Shown: piece by piece, positions 35,551-45,338 of the stretch
How the letters are laid out: each line of letters begins with the position of its first letter
Position numbering within the stretch: the first letter of the stretch is position 1
Origin: Lentibacter sp. XHP0401
GTDB lineage: Bacteria; Pseudomonadota; Alphaproteobacteria; Rhodobacterales; Rhodobacteraceae
Reading direction: 5' to 3'
Assembly (NCBI RefSeq): GCF_025751535.1
Contig: NZ_JAOWLC010000003.1
Location: forward strand, 243,914 to 307,913
Length of the DNA stretch: 64,000 bases
The notes under the pieces: generated by a model
Databases searched by the model: none
What the model was told of the DNA's origin: nothing
The model's input: the letters and a program-made list of their open reading frames with translations, nothing else
Translations under genes and position numbers: made by a program

Positions 35551-35835
35551 TCAGAAGCGGAGATAGAAGGGTCCTGCACTCGCTTTCCTCCCGTTCAGGC
35601 CTGAGGCGTCAAACACCGAGACAACATTGAGCAGCACCCAGCCGCCTTTGGCAAGGCGCGGAGCAAGCTCTGCGCGCGCGGCGGCGGCGTTGCAGGGGCC
35701 AGATACCTGTGCGACGCCGTAATGCAGCTTGAGCGGGTTGTCTTGCTTGGCCTTATAATCGGCAAAGCAATCGGCCGCGTGAAGCGGCGAGGACAGGAGC
35801 GCCAGAGCGGCGGTTATGGGGATGATGTTTTTCAT
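35551..35835 (-). CDS. Small secreted hypothetical protein
   Basis: A 94-residue protein with a signal peptide (MKNIIPITAALALLSSPLHA) and a short mature domain with two cysteines (DCFADY and SGPCNAAA), probably one disulfide. No family is recognised, though similar short exported proteins occur in roseobacters. It ends four bases before the start of the membrane winged-helix gene, so the two form an operon. That raises the possibility that this protein is a periplasmic partner of the regulator's sensor loop (inference). Confidence 0.7.
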   Translation of the reverse strand: MKNIIPITAALALLSSPLHAADCFADYKAKQDNPLKLHYGVAQVSGPCNAAAARAELAPRLAKGGWVLLNVVSVFDASGLNGRKASAGPFYLRF

Positions 35836-36010
35836 GGGCTCAACCTGCGCGTTTTGGTTTTGATATTCAATATCCAAAGCAGGCTTGTGCGGCTGTTATC
35901 GGATAGCAGGGGGCTGTTATTGCCTGTCTTTGCGGGAAGGCTGAATCTGGTTCCATCGCTGGTTTGCACACGAGGTGTGAGCCGATCTGAAACCGAAAGG
36001 AAACACTCTC

Positions 36011-36508
36011 ATGTCACGTAAATTTATCGCCGCTATAGCGCTTGCTTCGCTTGTTTCTGCGTCATGGGGTGCGGCCCCTGCACGGGCAGATGACCGCGAC
36101 ACCGCGCGGGCCATTGCCGGGATTGCTGCGCTTGTGATTATTGGCAAAGCTTTGAGCGACCGCAATGACAAGCGCCACGAGCAGACTATCCGCCACAACA
36201 AGCCGCGCGTAAACCATGGCCACGTATATCAGGCCCCGCAACATGTGCGGCCCAAACCAAACCCGCAGCATGTACGGCCAATGCCGCCACGCGTGCAAAA
36301 GATGACGCTGCCGCGCCGCTGCCTTACGACTGTGCGAGCGAGGGGCAGAAACATGAACTACATGAACCGGCAATGTTTGCAGAACAACTATCGCTGGGCA
36401 GGCCAGCTTCCGCGTAATTGCACTGTAAGGGTGCAGGGCAATCGCGGTACGCGTGTGGGCTATTCCGCGCAATGCTTGAGACAGCAGGGGTATCGCCTGA
36501 ACGGGTGA
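36011..36508 (+). CDS. Basic secreted hypothetical protein
   Basis: A 165-residue protein with a signal peptide (MSRKFIAAIALASLVSASWG) and a short hydrophobic stretch near 35-45. The middle (about 55-95) is rich in His, Pro, Arg and Gln with repeats such as QHVRPKPNPQHVRPMPP. The C-terminal half contains four spaced cysteines (RRCLTT, RQCLQN, RNCTVR, AQCLRQ), likely two disulfides. No family assigned. A strong hairpin terminator follows and overlaps the rnhB start. Confidence 0.75.
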   Translation: MSRKFIAAIALASLVSASWGAAPARADDRDTARAIAGIAALVIIGKALSDRNDKRHEQTIRHNKPRVNHGHVYQAPQHVRPKPNPQHVRPMPPRVQKMTLPRRCLTTVRARGRNMNYMNRQCLQNNYRWAGQLPRNCTVRVQGNRGTRVGYSAQCLRQQGYRLNG

Positions 36509-36524
36509 AGCCGAAACGCACTTG

Positions 36525-36578
36525 ATCCGGGCCTGTTATGTCTGTCATCTGGCAGCATGACAGGCCCGGATTTATTTT
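36525..36578 (+). terminator. Terminator-like hairpin enclosing the rnhB start codon
   Basis: ATCCGGGCCTGT (36525-36536) pairs perfectly over 12 bp with ACAGGCCCGGAT (36560-36571), followed by TTTATTTTA. The rnhB ATG at 36557-36559 is in the loop, immediately next to the 3' arm. An alternative inner stem GTCAT/ATGAC directly pairs the ATG. It should terminate the upstream gene and may limit rnhB translation. Confidence 0.7.
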
Positions 36579-37187
36579 ACGAGCAAGCTGCGTTGGAGCG
36601 TGGCTTCAAGCGCATCGCAGGTGTGGACGAAGTTGGCCGGGGGCCGCTTGCGGGGCCGGTAATGGCCTGCGCTGTGGTGCTTGATATGGCGCGCATCCCT
36701 GAGGGGCTGAATGACAGCAAGAAACTCACGGCAAAGCGGCGAGAGGTGTTGGCGGAGGCGATTGAAGCAGTGGCCGAGGTGAGCATCGGCTCTGCAAGTG
36801 TGGAAGAGATCGACGAGATCAACATTCTGCGCGCTTCGCATTTGGCGATGGAGCGTGCTGTGGCAGGGTTGATTACGCCGCCAGACCACTGCTTGATTGA
36901 TGGAAACATGATCCCGAAGGGTTTGAACCTTTCGGCAGAAGCGATTGTGAAGGGGGACGGCAAATCACTGAGCATTTCGGCGGCCTCAATTGTGGCCAAA
37001 ATCAGGCGAGATTATGTCATGTCGACATTGGCGCAACACTACCCCGGCTATGGCTGGGAGACAAACGCAGGATATCCATCAAAAAGTCACAGATTGGCTT
37101 TGGAAAATCTTGGTGTGACCCCACACCATAGACGTTCGTTTAAACCCGTGCACCATATCTTGTATCAACAAAAAAATGTAAGTGACT

Positions 37188-37189
<2 letters not shown>
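36557..37189 (+). CDS. rnhB: Ribonuclease HII
   Basis: Removes RNA from RNA-DNA hybrids and single ribonucleotides. The 210-residue protein has the catalytic DE in GVDEVGRGPLAGPV, then LNDSKKLTAKRRE, the third acid in LIDGNMIPKG, and the fourth in SIVAKIRRDYVM. The ATG at 36557 gives the expected N-terminal length; it lies inside a strong hairpin. Pairing with ccrM downstream is common in alphaproteobacteria. Confidence 0.96.
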
Positions 37190-38396
<1,207 letters not shown>

Positions 38397-38511
38397 ATTT
38401 CACGGATAGATGCGCCCGAAAGGCTGGCTCACGCGCGAGCCAACGGGTGAGCTGTATCCAAAACCGAACACCGCCGGTGCCTGCGGCCTGACTCCGTGGC
38501 ACTACACCTTG

Positions 38512-38547
38512 AGCCCCGTCCTCCTCCAGAGGCGGGGCCTTTTTTTA
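38512..38547 (+). terminator. Terminator after ccrM
   Basis: GCCCCGTC (38513-38520) pairs with GGCGGGGC (38531-38538) around CTCCTCCAGA, followed by seven Ts. It lies 115 bases beyond the ccrM stop and 50 bases before the rsgA start. The stretch 38397-38511 holds nothing recognised. Confidence 0.85.
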
Positions 38548-38599
38548 TCGCCAGTGTGCTATAGACTGGGTGCAACCGATATTTGAAAGCACAACTTTG

Positions 38600-39658
38600 A
38601 TGACACGAGAGACGACCGAGGGGCTGCCGCAAAAGAATATACCTCTTTCGCTGTTGCAAAAGCTGGGCTGGCAGCCGTTTTTTGCGGAGCAGACCAATGT
38701 TGAAGCAATGGCCGCGACACCGCCGGTGCGGGTGACGGAAGTGCACCGTAGCGGACATCATGTTGTGGGTGAGGGGATTGATGAGATTATTCCGCCACGG
38801 CCTGATGCAACGGTTGGCGATTGGTTGCTGCTGAATGAAGCTGAACCTGCCGAGAGCGTGGTGCTTGAACGCAAGAACCTGATCAAGCGGCGCGCGCCCG
38901 GGCCGGAGCGGCAAGTGCAGCTTATCGGAGCAAACCTTGATACCACCTTCATCGTCACGTCCTGTAATGATGATTTCAACATCGCGCGGTTGGAGCGCTA
39001 TGTTGCACTCGCATTCGAAGACGCGGCTGCGCCTGTTATTTTGCTGACCAAGGCGGATATGTCTGACGATGTCGAAAGCTACCTCAGCCAAGCGCGTTCG
39101 ATCTCGAAGGATGTGCCTGTGTTGGTGATTGATGGACGCGGTGAAGAGCCACGAGACAAGCTTGCCGGGTGGTGCAAACCCGGCAAGACAGTTGCGTTTA
39201 TCGGCTCATCGGGTGTTGGAAAGTCGACGCTCACCAATGCGCTGGCGGGCGGGCAGGATATCAGGACGCAGGGTATTCGCGAAGGCGACGCGAAGGGGCG
39301 GCACACCACAACGAGCCGTCAGCTTCATATGTTGGCAAGCGGGTGCAACGTGCTTGATACGCCAGGAATGCGCGAGGTGCAGCTTACCGATGCGGCATCG
39401 GGCTTGGGCGACTTGTTCGCTGATTTGCAAGAGCTGAGCACCCAATGCCGCTTTCGCGATTGTAAGCACGAGAGCGAGCCGGGCTGCGCGGTAAAAGCCG
39501 CGCATGAAGCGGGGAATATTGACGAACCCCGCCTCATGCGCTGGAAGAAGCTTGTTGCGGAAGATGCGTTCAATTCCGAAAGCTTGAGCCCACGCAAAGC
39601 CATGGACAGAACCTTTGGCCGTGTCACCAAGCAAGGCAAGAAACGCGGGAAGAGATAA
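38600..39658 (+). CDS. rsgA: Ribosome small subunit biogenesis GTPase RsgA
   Basis: Circularly permuted GTPase that helps 30S maturation. G4 (LLTKADM) comes before G1 (GSSGVGKSTLTN) and G3 (LDTPGMRE), the permuted order of the YjeQ/RsgA family. A C-terminal zinc finger is visible as CRFRDCKHESEPGC. A weak OB-type region lies at the N-terminus. ATG at 38600 gives 352 residues; a GTG at 38570 would add ten. The stop is three bases from the convergent alkB stop. Confidence 0.95.
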   Translation: MTRETTEGLPQKNIPLSLLQKLGWQPFFAEQTNVEAMAATPPVRVTEVHRSGHHVVGEGIDEIIPPRPDATVGDWLLLNEAEPAESVVLERKNLIKRRAPGPERQVQLIGANLDTTFIVTSCNDDFNIARLERYVALAFEDAAAPVILLTKADMSDDVESYLSQARSISKDVPVLVIDGRGEEPRDKLAGWCKPGKTVAFIGSSGVGKSTLTNALAGGQDIRTQGIREGDAKGRHTTTSRQLHMLASGCNVLDTPGMREVQLTDAASGLGDLFADLQELSTQCRFRDCKHESEPGCAVKAAHEAGNIDEPRLMRWKKLVAEDAFNSESLSPRKAMDRTFGRVTKQGKKRGKR

Positions 39659-39661
39659 CGC

Positions 39662-40795
39662 TTACCGCGGCAGCGGGTTTGTGCCTTTGTTGTAGGGCTT
39701 CCAATCGGTGATTTCCGGGTAATACATGCCGCGCCAGCGACGGACGCGGGGGTTCATGTATTTGCGCCAGATCGGCGGAACCATCGCGGCCATTGTCATC
39801 ATCGGATAGCCGTAGGGCAATTGGGGCGCTTGAGCATCATCGTAGTTTTGCAAGAGCGGGAAGCGGCGATCTGGTTTGTAATGATGATCGGAGTGGCGCT
39901 GGAGGTTGATGAGCAGCCAGTTTGAGGCTTTGTGTGCGGCGTTCCAGCTGTGATGGGGCATAACGTGCTCGTATTTGCCATTGCCCAGATGTTTGCGGGT
40001 GAGGCCGTAGTGCTCGACGTAATTCACGAGTTCAAGCTGCCAGACAGCGATGAAAGCTTGCCAGAGGAAGAGCGCAAGGCCCACCCAGCCGCCGACGACA
40101 AGCGCCAGAACCAGCATAAGGCCTTGCAATGCCCAATAGCGGAAAAACGGATTGGAGGGGTCGTTCCAAGGCAGGTCTTTACGCGCGAGCATATCTTTTT
40201 CGGCCTTGAAGGCAGAGCGCGGACCCTCGCGTAGAACGCGGGGGAAGTAGCGGTGAAAACCCTCGTTGTAGCGCGCTGTCACAGCATCGCGCGGGGTTCC
40301 GACATAGCGGTGATGCACGAGCATGTGCTCGCTGCGGAAGTGTGAGTAGAGCACCATCGAAAGCAGGATATCGCCAAGCCAGCGCTCGACCTTGTTTTTC
40401 TGGTGCATGAGTTCGTGGCTATAGTTGATACCCACAGTGCCCGTGATGACGCCGACGCCGAAGAAGAGCACAATTGTTTCGAGCGTTCCGAGATGCTCGG
40501 CGCGGGGGACATACCACAAGAGACCGAAGAGCGTGAAGAACTGCAAGGGAACCCAGAGCTTGGTGATGAGCGCGTAGGCTTTCAGGTGTTCTTCGCCGAT
40601 GGTTGGATCTGCGTTTTCAGTGTTGAGGCCAAGGACGGCATCGAGGCCTGAAAAGAGATACCAAGTGGCCAGTGGGAGGAGCAGAACCGTCCAGCCACCG
40701 ACAAGTGCGCCAACCCATGCCAGAGGGATGAGCGAGAGCGAGAGCCAGAACGGCAGGGCGCGGCTGAGGCTGGCAACTTGTTGGGCGTTTAGCAT
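39662..40795 (-). CDS. alkB: Alkane 1-monooxygenase (AlkB-type)
   Basis: Integral-membrane di-iron hydroxylase, 377 residues. The histidine boxes are intact: HELMHQK (box 1), EHMLVHHRYVGT (box 2) and LQRHSDHHYKPDRRFPLLQ (box 3), with the extra NYVEHYGLTR motif typical of alkane hydroxylases. Six hydrophobic helices surround them. The product is a terminal alcohol. A rubredoxin and rubredoxin reductase are not near; they must be elsewhere. ATG at 40795 is preferred over the frame's earlier start. Confidence 0.94.
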   Translation of the reverse strand: MLNAQQVASLSRALPFWLSLSLIPLAWVGALVGGWTVLLLPLATWYLFSGLDAVLGLNTENADPTIGEEHLKAYALITKLWVPLQFFTLFGLLWYVPRAEHLGTLETIVLFFGVGVITGTVGINYSHELMHQKNKVERWLGDILLSMVLYSHFRSEHMLVHHRYVGTPRDAVTARYNEGFHRYFPRVLREGPRSAFKAEKDMLARKDLPWNDPSNPFFRYWALQGLMLVLALVVGGWVGLALFLWQAFIAVWQLELVNYVEHYGLTRKHLGNGKYEHVMPHHSWNAAHKASNWLLINLQRHSDHHYKPDRRFPLLQNYDDAQAPQLPYGYPMMTMAAMVPPIWRKYMNPRVRRWRGMYYPEITDWKPYNKGTNPLPR

Positions 40796-40829
40796 TTTGG
40801 CGGCCTTTAACGTGTGAGCTGTAGAAGAA

Positions 40830-41888
40830 TTATTGCTGCGCAGTGTTGAACGCGCTTTGCGCGAGGTCAAATGCCTTTCGCATCACCGTGGGGAGGGCTT
40901 TGGGTGTGAAGGCGTGTTTAGGGACAAACTCCAGCCCTTCCACTTCGGTATCATGCGGTAGGTGAGCGATATGAATATCAAGGCGCAGGTGAAAGTGGGT
41001 GAATGTGTGCCGTGCTTCTTCGGTCAGTGGTTGCCAATCGGCTTCAAGCGGGGGCGCCGCAACGCGTGCTTCGCCCCAAGCGGCGCCCGGCCAGCCGAGC
41101 ATGCCACCAAGGAGGCCTTTGTCGGGGCGGCGCTCCATCAGCCATGCGCCATCCGCACGGCGCGCGATATAGGCGATGCCGAGGCGCGTGGGCTTGGCCG
41201 CTTTGGGCCGCTTGCGCGGGAGTGTATCGGCGATGCCTTCGGCGCGGGCGATACAGGGCACACGCCACGGGCAAATGCCACAGGCGGGAGATTTGGGAGT
41301 GCAGAGCGTTGCGCCTAGGTCCATCACCGCTTGGGCATAATCACCGGCGCGAAGCTTTGGTGTGAGGCTGGCGGCATGGGCGCGTAGTGTCTCTTTGCTG
41401 TCGGGAAGCGGCTCTAACACGGCATAAAGCCGCGACATGACGCGCTCGACGTTACCATCAAGCACCGTTTCGGGGTGATCATAGGCGATCGAGGATATCG
41501 CGGCCGAGGTATAGGGGCCGATGCCGGGGAGCGCCTCAAGCCCCGTGCGCGACTTGGGAAAGCCGCCAAGCTCCGTGACTTCGCGGGCGCATTTGAGAAG
41601 GTTGCGTGCGCGGGCGTAGTAGCCAAGGCCCGCCCATTCGGCCATGACGTCCTCATCACGCGCAGCGGCCAGCGCCTGCACTGTGGGCCAGAGCAGCATG
41701 AAACGGGTGAAATAGGCTTTGACGGCAGCAACGGTTGTTTGCTGGAGCATGATCTCGGAGAGCCAGACAGCGTAAGGGTCAGGCTGAACACCTGCGGCCC
41801 TGTCAGACGGGCTTACGCGCCAAGGTAAGACACGGGCGTTTGCATCATACCACGCAAGCAAATCTGGGGCCGAGGCGGCTTCACGCAT
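40830..41888 (-). CDS. mutY: A/G-specific adenine DNA glycosylase
   Basis: Removes adenine opposite 8-oxoguanine. The 352 residues include the family start PWRVSP...PYAVWLSEIMLQQTTV, the helix-hairpin-helix ALPGIGPYTSAAI, the catalytic Asp in VLDGNVERV, the 4Fe-4S loop CTPKSPACGICPWRVPC, and a C-terminal NUDIX-like MutT domain (AWLMERRPDKGLLGGMLGWPG). Its stop is 34 bases before the alkB start, so alkB may read from the mutY transcript. It is divergent from dciA. Confidence 0.96.
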   Translation of the reverse strand: MREAASAPDLLAWYDANARVLPWRVSPSDRAAGVQPDPYAVWLSEIMLQQTTVAAVKAYFTRFMLLWPTVQALAAARDEDVMAEWAGLGYYARARNLLKCAREVTELGGFPKSRTGLEALPGIGPYTSAAISSIAYDHPETVLDGNVERVMSRLYAVLEPLPDSKETLRAHAASLTPKLRAGDYAQAVMDLGATLCTPKSPACGICPWRVPCIARAEGIADTLPRKRPKAAKPTRLGIAYIARRADGAWLMERRPDKGLLGGMLGWPGAAWGEARVAAPPLEADWQPLTEEARHTFTHFHLRLDIHIAHLPHDTEVEGLEFVPKHAFTPKALPTVMRKAFDLAQSAFNTAQQ

Positions 41889-41942
41889 TGTTTATACCCT
41901 GTTTACCAATCGCTCTGTCCAACGAGCCTTTGCAGGGGTAAC

Positions 41943-42470
41943 ATGGCGCTGATGAATAAAGATGCAAGCCAAACCAAGCGCAGCCGCGGCTTTAAGCGGG
42001 CGGCCAACCTGATGGGAGAGCGGATCAACGCTGTGTCCCAGCAGCGGGGTTTTGCTGTGTCACGACTTCTGACCCATTGGGAAGAGATTGCCGGCTCCGA
42101 GATTGCCAGTATCAGCCGTCCTGTCGAGGTGAGCTATGGAAAGGGCGGCTTTGGTGCTGCTTTATGTTTGCTTACTACGGGGGCCAACGCACCGGTGCTC
42201 GAGATGCAAAAGACCAAGCTGCGCGAGAAAGTGAACGCGGTTTACGGCTATAACGCCATTTCCAGCATTCGCATCACCCAGACCCATGCGACAGGCTTTG
42301 CCGAGGGGCAAGTCGACTTTCAGCACCGCAAGCAGAAGGCTGTGCCGAGTGCGCCTGACCCTGCTGTGGTAGAAGAAGTGAAAACCCGTGCCGCCGTTGT
42401 GGGCAACGAGGGTTTGAGACTGGCCCTTGAAGCGCTGGGCCAAAACGTTCTATCCAAACACAAACGCTAG
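41943..42470 (+). CDS. DciA/DUF721 family protein
   Basis: A 175-residue protein with the DUF721 domain in its first ~100 residues (WEEIAGSEIASISRPVEVSYG, GAALCLLTTGANAPVLEMQ, INAVYGYNAISSIRITQT). DciA proteins load replicative helicase DnaB in bacteria without DnaC (family knowledge); the KH-like N-terminal fold fits. The charged C-terminal tail is variable. The order mutY, dciA, dsbA-like is widespread in alphaproteobacteria and supports this assignment. It ends 13 bases before the DsbA-like start. Confidence 0.87.
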   Translation: MALMNKDASQTKRSRGFKRAANLMGERINAVSQQRGFAVSRLLTHWEEIAGSEIASISRPVEVSYGKGGFGAALCLLTTGANAPVLEMQKTKLREKVNAVYGYNAISSIRITQTHATGFAEGQVDFQHRKQKAVPSAPDPAVVEEVKTRAAVVGNEGLRLALEALGQNVLSKHKR

Positions 42471-42483
42471 AAGAGAGACACTT

Positions 42484-43161
42484 ATGAACCGCACCATTCT
42501 TATCATTGCACTGGTTGCAATTCTTGGCCTCGGGGCTGCTTACTTTGTCTTGAGCGGGGGCAGCTTGAGCGCGACCGAAGCCACAGAGCAGGCCACTGAA
42601 ACTGCAAGCGAAGAAACCAGCAGTGCCGATTTGCCAGCGATCACCGAGATGACCATGGGTGACGTGAACGCGCCTGTGAAAGTGATTGAATACGCTTCTT
42701 ACACGTGCTCGCATTGCGGCGATTTTCATAACGAAAGCCTCAAAGATCTGAAGGCCAACTATATCGATACGGGCAAGGTGCACTTTACTTATCGTGAAGT
42801 CTATTTTGACCGCGCAGCGCTTTGGGCTTCGATGGTGGCGCGTTGTGGGGGCGACGAAAAATTCTTTGGTATTTCGAATCTGATTTACAAAGGTCAGCGC
42901 GACTGGATGGGCAGCGGTGATCCTGTGCAGATGGCGGATGGCTTGCGCAAGATCGCGCGGGTGGCTGGCCTGTCTTCCGAGACGATTGACGCTTGCCTTG
43001 AAGACCAGGACAAGGCGCAGGCTTTGGCGGAATGGTTTCAGGCCAATGCCGAAGCCGACGGAATTGAATCAACCCCGTCATTCATTATTGGCGATGATCG
43101 TGTAATCGGCAACAACTACGCCAAACTGCGCGAAGTCATTGACGCCCAACTCGAGAACTGA
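42484..43161 (+). CDS. DsbA family thiol:disulfide interchange protein
   Basis: A 225-residue periplasmic protein anchored by one N-terminal helix (MNRTILIIALVAILGLGAAY), a low-complexity Thr/Glu linker (about 30-50), and a thioredoxin fold with the redox motif CSHC in YASYTCSHCGDFHNES. The family cis-Pro is in STPSFIIGD. Length and single-helix anchor resemble BdbD/DsbA-like proteins next to dciA in other alphaproteobacteria. An in-frame extension upstream overlaps dciA and is not used. Confidence 0.9.
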   Translation: MNRTILIIALVAILGLGAAYFVLSGGSLSATEATEQATETASEETSSADLPAITEMTMGDVNAPVKVIEYASYTCSHCGDFHNESLKDLKANYIDTGKVHFTYREVYFDRAALWASMVARCGGDEKFFGISNLIYKGQRDWMGSGDPVQMADGLRKIARVAGLSSETIDACLEDQDKAQALAEWFQANAEADGIESTPSFIIGDDRVIGNNYAKLREVIDAQLEN

Positions 43162-43164
43162 GCC

Positions 43165-44277
43165 ATGAGCGCTCCCCTTGAAGGCCTGAAAGTTATCGAG
43201 CTTGCGCGTATTCTGGCGGGCCCTTGGGCTGGCCAGACGCTGGCCGACCTTGGCGCAGAAGTGATTAAAGTGGAAGCGCCGCAAGGTGATGATACGCGCC
43301 AGTGGGGACCTCCTTTTGTGGAGCGGGAGGGCGACAGATCGGCGTCCTATTTCCACTCTTGCAACCGTGGCAAATCAAGCGTGATTGTGGACTTTCGCAC
43401 GCCCGAGGGGCAGGCGCACGTGCGCGAACTTGTGAAGGATGCGGACATCCTGATCGAGAACTTCAAGCTTGGCGGGCTCAAGAAATACGGCCTCGATTAT
43501 GAAAGCCTCGCGGAACTGAATCCGCGGCTGATTTATTGCTCGATCACGGGCTTCGGCCAGACGGGTCCCTATGCGCACCGCGCAGGCTATGACTATATCA
43601 TTCAGGGCATGTCGGGGCTCATGTCGATCACCGGTGAGCCGGACGGCCAGCCGCAACGTGCGGGTGTGGCGATTACCGATGTGTTTACGGGAGTTTACTC
43701 TGTCGCGGGCGTGCTTGCGGCCCTTTATCAGCGCGAGCGCACGGGGCGGGGCCAGCACCTTGATATGGCTCTGCTTGATGTGGCCATCTCGGTGACTGCA
43801 AATCAGGGAATGAACTATCTGACCACGGGCACACCGCCCGGACGGACGGGGAATTACCACCCCAATCTTACGCCCTATCAGGTGTTTGATTGTGCGGACG
43901 GGCATATCATCATCGCGACGGGAAATGACGGGCAGTATCGACGGCTTTGCGACCTTTTGGGACTTGGCTGGATGAAGGATCACGCGGATTATCTGACCAA
44001 CGCGGACCGCGTGGCGAACCGCCCTGCCATGATTGCGCTGTTGATGGGTGAAACGGCCAAGCAAACCAAGGCCGAGCTTTTGGCTGGCTGTGAGGCGGAG
44101 GGCATCCCTGCGGGGCCGATCAATGATATGGCCGAGGTGTTTGCGGACCCGCATGTGAAAGCGCGCGGGATGCAGATTGATCTTGATGGCGTGCCGGGTG
44201 TGCGTGCTCCGTTTGTATTTTCGGATGCGGAGCTTGCTTTGAAGCGGCCTTCTCCGAAACCGGGCGAAGACGGATAA
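43165..44277 (+). CDS. CaiB/BaiF family CoA-transferase
   Basis: A class III CoA-transferase of 370 residues. Motifs include GPWAGQTLADLGAEVIKVE, DTRQWGPPF, YFHSCNRGKSS, and the catalytic Asp in LDMALLDVAISV. The CoA donor and acceptor cannot be inferred; many members act on carboxylic acids such as succinyl or formyl substrates. It starts three bases after the DsbA-like gene, where other alphaproteobacteria have smc, so it may be an insertion into that order. It ends at a repeat copy. Confidence 0.9.
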   Translation: MSAPLEGLKVIELARILAGPWAGQTLADLGAEVIKVEAPQGDDTRQWGPPFVEREGDRSASYFHSCNRGKSSVIVDFRTPEGQAHVRELVKDADILIENFKLGGLKKYGLDYESLAELNPRLIYCSITGFGQTGPYAHRAGYDYIIQGMSGLMSITGEPDGQPQRAGVAITDVFTGVYSVAGVLAALYQRERTGRGQHLDMALLDVAISVTANQGMNYLTTGTPPGRTGNYHPNLTPYQVFDCADGHIIIATGNDGQYRRLCDLLGLGWMKDHADYLTNADRVANRPAMIALLMGETAKQTKAELLAGCEAEGIPAGPINDMAEVFADPHVKARGMQIDLDGVPGVRAPFVFSDAELALKRPSPKPGEDG

Positions 44278-44283
44278 AGCAGT

Positions 44284-44367
44284 TTCGAATTGTGCTTTGC
44301 ACAATCCGACAGAGGCGGGGGACCAGTCCCCCGCGCCCCCTGGGATATTTAGAGCAAGAAAAAGAAC
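44284..44367. repeat. Convergent-junction two-hairpin repeat, copy 4
   Basis: TTCGAATTGTGCTTTGCACAATCCGA forms the left module; GCGGGGGACCAGTCCCCCGC is the right hairpin, followed by GCCCCCTGGGATATTT and an A-rich end. It lies between the convergent CoA-transferase and lpxK genes; the lpxK stop overlaps its end. Confidence 0.82.
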
Positions 44368-45338
44368 TAGGGTTTCAGCTTGTCCAGTTGTGCCATGAGA
44401 GCACTTTCGTTCGCGAACTGTAGGCGGACAGGGAGGGTAAGAACCTCTTGGCGAAAGGACCGGGGAAGGCGGACAGCGTCTTTTTCTGTTGTGACAAGGC
44501 GTGCGTTGTGACGCTTTGCATCGGCGCTCAGGCGGGTCATGAGGGCTTGGGTGAGTGGCTGGTGATCGGCGAGGGCTTCGGCATGAATGATTTCGGCGCC
44601 GAGATGTTTGAGGGTGTTGAAGAATTTTTCGGGATGGCCGATGCCCGCGAACGCGAGAACGCGGGTTCCGCCCCAGTCCATGCCTGTCGGGAGCGGCTCT
44701 AATGTGGCTTGATAGCGTGGAATAGAGACTGTTGTGGCGAAATTTTCTTGCTCTGTTTCAGAGCCTATTGTTATGAGAGCATCGGCGCGGGCGAGGCCTG
44801 TTTGAACAGGTTCGCGGAGCGGGCCGGCCGGCAGGCAGCGCCCGTTGCCGAAGCCGCGCTTGGCATCAACCACCACGAAAGACAGATCTTTGTGGACGGA
44901 AGGATCTTGAAAACCATCGTCAAAGAGGACCACGCTTGCGCCGAGTTGATCGGCCATGTGCGCGCCTGCAAGACGGGATTTGGACACCACAACAGTGCAG
45001 AAAGCGGCCAGCAGCAGAGGCTCGTCGCCGACGTCGGCGGCAGTGTGATTTTGTGGACCAACCTGCACAGGGCCATGCAAAGCGCCGCCATAACCACGGG
45101 AAACGACAACGGGCGTATGGCCAAGTTCGATCAGCTTTTGCACGAGAGAGATGACTGTCGGGGTTTTGCCTGTGCCACCTGCGTTGATATTGCCGACACA
45201 GATGACGGGAACAGCGAGTTTTCGGGGCTGCCCGCGCGAGATTCTGCGGGCTGTGCCGAGCGCATAGAGCGCACCAAGCGGGGCAAGAAGCGCGGCTTGC
45301 CATGAGCGGGAGCGGAACCAGAAGCGGGGGGCCTGCAT
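44367..45338 (-). CDS. lpxK: Tetraacyldisaccharide 4'-kinase
   Basis: Inner-membrane kinase of lipid A synthesis; adds the 4'-phosphate to the disaccharide. The 323 residues start APRFWFRSRSWQAALLAPLG (membrane-associated) and carry the Walker-like GNINAGGTGKTP. VLFDDGFQD and the VVDAKRGFGNGRCLPAGPLREP segment are both LpxK signatures. The start overlaps the waaA stop (TGATG), forming a waaA-lpxK operon. The presence of lpxK and waaA shows a Gram-negative outer membrane with Kdo-lipid A. Confidence 0.95.
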   Translation of the reverse strand: MQAPRFWFRSRSWQAALLAPLGALYALGTARRISRGQPRKLAVPVICVGNINAGGTGKTPTVISLVQKLIELGHTPVVVSRGYGGALHGPVQVGPQNHTAADVGDEPLLLAAFCTVVVSKSRLAGAHMADQLGASVVLFDDGFQDPSVHKDLSFVVVDAKRGFGNGRCLPAGPLREPVQTGLARADALITIGSETEQENFATTVSIPRYQATLEPLPTGMDWGGTRVLAFAGIGHPEKFFNTLKHLGAEIIHAEALADHQPLTQALMTRLSADAKRHNARLVTTEKDAVRLPRSFRQEVLTLPVRLQFANESALMAQLDKLKP

